Below are positions 62,201 through 64,000 of a stretch of DNA of 64,000 nt, one piece after another. Within the stretch, counting starts at the first letter, position 1, and each line of letters starts with the position of its first letter. The stretch lies in assembly GCA_031216445.1 (NCBI GenBank), contig CM062213.1, positions 14,261,501-14,325,500 of the forward strand, written 5' to 3'. Both the position numbers and the translations under genes were made by a program. The notes beneath the pieces are model-generated. The model was not told where the DNA came from. It ran no database searches and worked only from the letters and a program-made list of their open reading frames with translations. This DNA is from Lateolabrax maculatus (taxonomy: Eukaryota; Chordata; Actinopteri; Acropomatiformes; Lateolabracidae).

Positions 62201-64000
62201 CTAAAAAAAGGTATTTTATCGAAACATTAATCTAGCATCAAATTTGTTCACTGAATCCAAATCCTTTTGAAATTTCTTATCAAATATACACTCAGTTGCC
62301 AGTTTATTAGGTACAGCTAGGTAAAACGAATGCAGTCTAATACAGTCCTGCAATATGTTCTATCTTCATGAGGGTTATAATGTTCACCTTTTATTGAAAG
62401 TTAGATTTTTCAAATTTTTAAGTCAATGCAAGTGCATCAAAGTCTCTCACCAGCACAAGTTTTAAGGTCGTCATCCAGCCTGTAACCATTGTTACAGGAG
62501 CAAACAGGCCCGCTGGTTGAATGCTGGCAGTGGTGCGAACAGCCACCGTTGCTGTTCTCGCAGCTGTTCACGATCTCCATCTCAATTCCTTTTACGAGTT
62601 CACAGTGAGATCATGAGTGTTAATGAAAGGACTAAAATAAACTAAACTAAATACAGTATGAGGTTTCTATGCATGTTATGGTATTAAGACGTTTTAAACT
62701 GACTGTAACACTGTTTTCCATCAGATCCCAGCTCATAGGCGGCGTTACACACACAGGCGTAAGAGCCCAGTGTGTTGTGGCAGCCATGAGCACAGTTACC
62801 CTCTTCCGTCTCACACTCATCGATATCTGTGACAAAAATATGAAAAAATTAAAAAAAAAAACACTGAATTAAATGGAGGAATACATCTGGTCTGCACACT
62901 TTTCCTTTACATCCACCATTGTCCCACTGTTTGGTAAATGTGGTGAGATTGTTTTGTAAACCATATTCTGTATGCCTATCCTTATATGTTCTTTCCACTT
63001 GACAACTGATTAACTCAGAGCTACATTAATAATGATTATAATGTCACTATTATTTACCTTCACAGGTTTTCCTGTCTTCAGCCAGGATGTAACCAACTTT
63101 ACAGTCACAGTGAGCGTTGCCACCATCAACGCGACACTCGTGCATACAGCCTCCATTCTGATCTGCACAGGGATTCTGCACTGCAGCACAAAAAGAAGCA
63201 CACACTCATAATCATAAATCCACGGGTATCAGTCAAGTGGGGAACACTTCTGGTGAAGTAGTGGAGAAAACAACTTGGACATCTTAATGCAGAGCATGTG
63301 GAAAGCTTAAAATCCACACCTCCAGCCCATCTATTTATTGTTCTCTCTGCATAGTTGTGTGTGTGTTTGACTTGTGTAAGCCTGTCCGGCATCTGGGATG
63401 AGAACATTCAGCTCTGCAAAAATTAGAGGAAGCTGACAACAGCCAACAATTACAAAGTAAAAGCATCTGAAAGACAGTAATTTAAAATACATATATGTAT
63501 AATTCCCCCCCCCAGAGAATTGTGCTAAACTGCCAGGCTTCAGAGATCAGAGTGATTAAAAGAAGGACATCAAAATACTCATTTGAGAAAAAACAATGAG
63601 GGAGACTGCTGTGATTCACTCCAATTTAATGTCTCATCCCATGAATAACATCCAATGATGTTAATCCTGCTCCAGCAGAGACATCCTGTTAGATAATTGC
63701 AACTGGCAGCTGATGCAGGCAATGTGTTTTTAATGTTAAGATCAAATCTTCAGAATCACACCTTCATAATCTTCCAGAGTACTGTCTTTTATTGGCACTC
63801 TTCCCTTAGTCACCCATCCATTTTTTATTCCTCCTTTCTACCGTGTGTTTTGTATTGTGTGTATTTAGTGTTGCCTTACACCAGAGTTCGGGCACTCACA
63901 TTTACAATGCTTGCCATCTTCTTCCAGCACATAATTTGGCTTGCAGCGACAGCGGAAATGAGCAGCAGATTGCTGCACACAGTAGTGTTCACATCCTCCG
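47156..64000 (-). CDS. megf6: MEGF6, multiple EGF-like domains protein 6 (3' part of gene)
   Basis: Large secreted or extracellular-matrix protein built from EGF modules; its molecular role is poorly defined. Thirty-two exons on the minus strand give about 1360 codons: EGF modules (several DxDEC calcium-binding type), an acidic linker, 24 laminin-type eight-cysteine EGF modules and a 20-residue tail. Markers shared with human MEGF6 include CLDDTFGNDCSLTCDDC, RTYGACLCDPGLYGRFCHL, the IEMEIVNSCE segment, and the GGPPRL start of the tail. Every internal junction is phase 1 and every predicted donor is GT. The first exons, with signal peptide, EMI domain and initial EGFs, lie beyond the right edge. 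MEGF10/11/12 are rejected because no transmembrane segment follows the EGF array and the linker matches MEGF6. Confidence 0.96.
47554..47682 (-). CDS. megf6: MEGF6 laminin-type EGF repeat 24 (last)
   Basis: A 43-codon module: DCRANRYGPDCAETCEC then CDRRNGRCTCPHSWVG. DCRxxxxGPxC is the last repeat in human MEGF6 too. Donor gtacag. Confidence 0.95.
47737..47960 (+). repeat. Dispersed teleost repeat, family C, in MEGF6 intron
   Basis: Has the family start GAAGGAATAGTTATACATTT, then TTGATACCACTGTTCTGTAT and ATGAAGCTACAGCCAGCAAT. Lies between the last two EGF exons. Confidence 0.6.
48181..48309 (-). CDS. megf6: MEGF6 laminin-type EGF repeat 23
   Basis: A 43-codon module: VCEQGAFGPGCAKVCDC then CDPVTGRCLCSSGKTG. 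Donor gtaatc. Confidence 0.95.
48414..48542 (-). CDS. megf6: MEGF6 laminin-type EGF repeat 22
   Basis: A 43-codon module: ACPPGLHGPLCRLQCDC then CHPASGQCICPPGYHG. Donor gtcggt is weak. The preceding intron (48543-50129) is the longest in this half and holds a dispersed repeat. Confidence 0.94.
48543..50129 (-). other. MEGF6 intron, EGF repeats 21-22
   Basis: About 1.6 kb with a family E repeat in its first half and AT-rich sequence after it. No missing EGF exon was seen: no CxCxxG-type pattern on the minus strand. Confidence 0.6.
48671..49015 (+). repeat. Dispersed repeat, family E, in MEGF6 intron
   Basis: Contains ACTTCTACTCCACTAGATTT, AAAGCTCCACCTCGAACTGC and ACACATTGATGCATCATTAT. It bridges the sequence types seen in the two fragments around 40-41.6 kb. 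Confidence 0.6.
50130..50258 (-). CDS. megf6: MEGF6 laminin-type EGF repeat 21
   Basis: A 43-codon module: CPAGRFGANCQLKCNC then CDRVTGTCQCGPGYYG, matching the CGPGFYG repeat of human MEGF6. Contains a possible NGT glycosylation site. Confidence 0.95.
50446..50574 (-). CDS. megf6: MEGF6 laminin-type EGF repeat 20
   Basis: A 43-codon module: ACPPGWFGADCVQRCNC then CDSATGSCTCGLGWTG. CGLGWTG is also found in the human repeat. Donor gtgtca is non-ideal. Confidence 0.95.
50575..51327 (-). other. MEGF6 intron, EGF repeats 19-20
   Basis: About 750 bp; no exon or repeat recognised. Confidence 0.5.
51328..51456 (-). CDS. megf6: MEGF6 laminin-type EGF repeat 19, degenerate
   Basis: A 43-codon module with six cysteines instead of eight: CPAGRYGVDCARAALC then GAGAQNDPVTGRCQC. 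The third cysteine is Ala and the fifth is Asn. Length, phase and splice sites are normal, so the exon is expressed but its fold should differ. Confidence 0.93.
51549..51677 (-). CDS. megf6: MEGF6 laminin-type EGF repeat 18
   Basis: A 43-codon module: VCGEGRYGPNCERECQC then CTPSTGACECPAGFIG. Glu replaces the usual Pro-Gly after the first cysteine region. Confidence 0.95.
51785..51916 (-). CDS. megf6: MEGF6 laminin-type EGF repeat 17
   Basis: A 44-codon module: TCLPGTFGQNCNQVCQC then CHPVSGSCYCAPGFHG. The one-residue-longer loop before CHP occurs in the human counterpart too. Confidence 0.95.
52120..52248 (-). CDS. megf6: MEGF6 laminin-type EGF repeat 16
   Basis: A 43-codon module: ACLPGMYGAGCMQRCSC then GMSCHHVSGDCGCLPGFTG. 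Donor gtaagt. Confidence 0.95.
52249..52765 (-). other. MEGF6 intron, EGF repeats 15-16
   Basis: About 520 bp, AT-rich, with a short ATT run; no exon recognised. Confidence 0.5.
52766..52894 (-). CDS. megf6: MEGF6 laminin-type EGF repeat 15
   Basis: A 43-codon module: ACEPGLFGAGCEERCQC then GASCHHITGDCQCPPGWRG. The CHH signature is shared with repeat 16, suggesting the two arose by exon duplication. Confidence 0.95.
53052..53180 (-). CDS. megf6: MEGF6 laminin-type EGF repeat 14
   Basis: A 43-codon module: ECVEGRFGADCQQQCEC then CDRQTGQCSCSAGWIG. All eight cysteines are present, whereas the human repeat I align with it lacks one. Confidence 0.95.
53181..54747 (-). other. MEGF6 intron, EGF repeats 13-14
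   Basis: About 1.6 kb; one third is the 524-bp TTAA-flanked element. The rest has no recognisable exon. Confidence 0.6.
54149..54672. mobile_element. TTAA-flanked non-autonomous element in MEGF6 intron (524 bp)
   Basis: Bounded by TTAA at 54145-54148 and 54673-54676. The left end AGGGAAATTCTGG and the right end, reversed, AGGAAAATTCTC form imperfect inverted repeats, and both are followed inwards by GGGTCTTATTTTT. TTAA duplication with such ends suits a piggyBac- or Kolobok-type derivative. No transposase is encoded. Confidence 0.7.
54748..54876 (-). CDS. megf6: MEGF6 laminin-type EGF repeat 13
   Basis: A 43-codon module: ECPAGFYGADCRQRCLC then CNATNGKCTCASGWMG, with a possible N-glycosylation site (NAT). 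The next intron, 1567 bp, carries a TTAA-flanked element. Confidence 0.95.
54969..55097 (-). CDS. megf6: MEGF6 laminin-type EGF repeat 12
   Basis: A 43-codon module: TCPTGSYGEGCNQTCIC then CHPASGRCVCTPGWTG, ending PNCTE, a possible N-glycosylation site (NCT). Confidence 0.95.
55444..55572 (-). CDS. megf6: MEGF6 laminin-type EGF repeat 11
   Basis: A 43-codon module: PCPQGFHGLDCQEKCLC then CDHASGVCSCPAGWIG. Donor gtgagt. Confidence 0.95.
55668..55796 (-). CDS. megf6: MEGF6 laminin-type EGF repeat 10
   Basis: A 43-codon module: KCPAGMFGLGCRHRCQC then CDHVSGSCTCQVGWTGTFCE. Confidence 0.95.
55797..56428 (-). other. MEGF6 intron, EGF repeats 9-10
   Basis: About 630 bp. The stretch 55970-56230 looks like dispersed repeat sequence, but no second copy is in the window. 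Confidence 0.4.
56429..56560 (-). CDS. megf6: MEGF6 laminin-type EGF repeat 9
   Basis: A 44-codon module: ACDAGHWGADCAESCDC, with CDAVTGQCNCEAGYTG. Matches the ACDTGHWG repeat of human MEGF6. Confidence 0.95.
56712..56840 (-). CDS. megf6: MEGF6 laminin-type EGF repeat 8
   Basis: A 43-codon module: CPSGRFGQGCQMKCVC then CDPVSGRCTCAPGWTG. Donor gtaaca is weaker than its neighbours. Confidence 0.95.
56841..57244 (-). other. MEGF6 intron, EGF repeats 7-8
   Basis: About 400 bp; nothing recognised. Confidence 0.5.
57245..57376 (-). CDS. megf6: MEGF6 laminin-type EGF repeat 7
   Basis: A 44-codon module: CPEGFWGPGCTETCPVC, with the extra residue between the third and fourth cysteines also found in human MEGF6. 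Confidence 0.95.
57478..57603 (-). CDS. megf6: MEGF6 laminin-type EGF repeat 6
   Basis: A 42-codon module, one shorter than the norm: DCPEGRFGTGCVHPCNC then TGAPCDKVTGQCKC. Confidence 0.95.
57713..57847 (-). CDS. megf6: MEGF6 laminin-type EGF repeat 5
   Basis: A 45-codon module: ECNPGTYGAGCEKKCAC and the unusual spacing CKRKCPPG, which human MEGF6 shares as CGKRCPAG. Confidence 0.95.
57848..58493 (-). other. MEGF6 intron, EGF repeats 4-5
   Basis: About 650 bp; nothing recognised. Confidence 0.5.
58494..58628 (-). CDS. megf6: MEGF6 laminin-type EGF repeat 4
   Basis: A 45-codon module: PCPKWTFGPGCSEECPC with two extra residues in the loop before the fifth cysteine (VQQNTLEC). Confidence 0.95.
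58864..58992 (-). CDS. megf6: MEGF6 laminin-type EGF repeat 3
   Basis: A 43-codon module with GCPKGFYGKQCNKKCNC and CLCDPGLYGRFCHL, close to identical in human MEGF6 as I recall it. Confidence 0.96.
59107..59235 (-). CDS. megf6: MEGF6 laminin-type EGF repeat 2
   Basis: A 43-codon, eight-cysteine module: TCSEGYFGKNCSFPC at the start, CDPVTGRCRCPPG in the middle. Confidence 0.95.
59366..59497 (-). CDS. megf6: MEGF6 laminin-type EGF repeat 1
   Basis: A 44-codon module opening VCLDDTFGNDCSLTCDDC. This repeat is one of the most conserved in MEGF6 and fixes the gene identity. Donor gtgagg, acceptor tttccag. A roughly 800-bp intron separates it from the linker exon. Confidence 0.96.
59498..60293 (-). 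other. MEGF6 intron, linker to EGF repeat 1
   Basis: About 800 bp; nothing recognised apart from the G-run next to the linker donor. Confidence 0.5.
60294..60464 (-). CDS. megf6: MEGF6 acidic linker exon
   Basis: Fifty-seven codons without cysteine, starting PLEDAVEALSSGG, with an acidic core ERYDDYEDDEGELRAESNL and ending AEKF. It corresponds to the linker of human MEGF6 that starts PLEE and ends TEKF. A run of nine or more G on the + strand lies just outside the donor gtgggt. Confidence 0.93.
60465..61306 (-). other. MEGF6 intron before the linker exon
   Basis: About 840 bp, AT-rich; no exon recognised. Confidence 0.5.
61307..61429 (-). CDS. megf6: MEGF6 calcium-binding EGF exon (DVDECLAA)
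   Basis: A 41-codon module starting DVDECLAANGGCDHTC, with CQNSAGSFQCFC as hydroxylation site and RRGFRLDEDRHSC at the end. Last module before the linker. Donor gtgagt. Confidence 0.95.
61639..61761 (-). CDS. megf6: MEGF6 calcium-binding EGF exon (DVDECGEQ)
   Basis: A 41-codon module starting DVDECGEQSSCCEQDC, with CTNYPGGYECYC matching the hydroxylation consensus. The end reads NSDGCSCD, with an additional cysteine relative to a plain EGF. Acceptor ttggcag, donor gtatgt. Confidence 0.95.
61762..62450 (-). other. MEGF6 intron with repeat fragment
   Basis: About 690 bp containing the dispersed fragment at 62287-62400. Confidence 0.5.
62287..62400 (+). repeat. Dispersed repeat fragment in MEGF6 intron
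   Basis: TTGCCAGTTTATTAGGTACA followed by GCAGTCTAATACAGTCCTGC and GAGGGTTATAATGTTCACC is a common fish genome repeat. Confidence 0.55.
62451..62588 (-). CDS. megf6: MEGF6 EGF exon (IEMEIVNSCE)
   Basis: A 46-codon module beginning IEMEIVNSCENSNGGCSHHC and ending DDDLKTCA. The IExEIVNSCE lead-in is a MEGF6 hallmark. A repeat fragment lies just 3' of it on the + strand map (62287-62400). Confidence 0.95.
62704..62826 (-). CDS. megf6: MEGF6 calcium-binding EGF exon (DIDEC)
   Basis: A 41-codon module starting DIDECETEEGNCAHGC. CHNTLGSYACVC fits the Asn-hydroxylation consensus of calcium-binding EGFs. Acceptor tcacag, donor gtcagt. Confidence 0.95.
63058..63180 (-). CDS. megf6: MEGF6 EGF exon (NPCADQNGGC)
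   Basis: A 41-codon EGF module beginning NPCADQNGGCMHEC and ending LAEDRKTCE. Six cysteines; no DxDEC start, so it is probably not calcium binding. Acceptor ctgcag, donor gtaaat, phase 1 to 1. Confidence 0.94.
63900..64000 (-). CDS. megf6: MEGF6 EGF exon, cut by window edge
   Basis: Reads GGCEHYCVQQSAAHFRCRCK then PNYVLEEDGKHCK, the C-terminal two thirds of an EGF module. The DxDEC start lies outside the window. Donor gtgagt, phase 1. A 719-bp intron follows with nothing recognised in it. Confidence 0.93.

Overview
The window is vertebrate nuclear DNA, almost certainly from a ray-finned (teleost) fish and probably a spiny-rayed one. The evidence is intron-split genes with GT-AG junctions, many dinucleotide microsatellites, and several dispersed repeats of types I associate with percomorph fish genomes. 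No bacterial, phage or organellar genes were seen. Two protein-coding genes fill it, arranged tail to tail.

The left two thirds (about 1.4-46.3 kb, + strand) is KCNAB2, the cytosolic beta-2 subunit of Kv1 potassium channels, an aldo-keto reductase fold protein. Thirteen common exons (29496-41900) encode the whole 327-residue core with the catalytic tetrad intact. Two alternative first exons lie upstream: a long one (1518-1888) and a short one (16165-16376). The short one encodes an N-terminus of the Kv-beta-1 inactivation-ball type, including a cysteine at position 7. Each splices in frame to the core, giving predicted proteins of 451 and 398 residues. The classical short mammalian Kv-beta-2 N-terminus was not found by eye. 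A long 3' untranslated region with two candidate polyadenylation zones follows the stop.

The right third (47156-64000, - strand) is the 3' part of MEGF6, a large secreted protein of many EGF-like domains. Thirty-two exons were read: six EGF exons (several calcium-binding), one acidic linker exon, 24 consecutive laminin-type EGF exons, and a short C-terminal exon. Every internal junction is phase 1 and the frame stays open throughout. The start of the gene (signal peptide, EMI domain, first EGFs) lies beyond the right edge. The two genes are both on human 1p36, so the block matches that region, but here they are direct neighbours.

The rest is intron, untranslated sequence and repeats. Two copies of one roughly 450-bp inverted-repeat transposon, in opposite orientation and each with a perfect 9-bp target duplication, are at 24.8-25.3 kb and 44.4-44.8 kb. 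Two TTAA-flanked elements are at 10.2-11.0 kb and 54.1-54.7 kb. Fragments of other dispersed families, microsatellites and short perfect hairpins are also present. No RNA gene was recognised. I see no wholly new system; the most interesting points are the beta-1-type inactivation exon in a beta-2 gene, the transposon family, and fish-specific changes in the MEGF6 EGF array (a degenerate repeat, an extra repeat and a C-terminal RGD).
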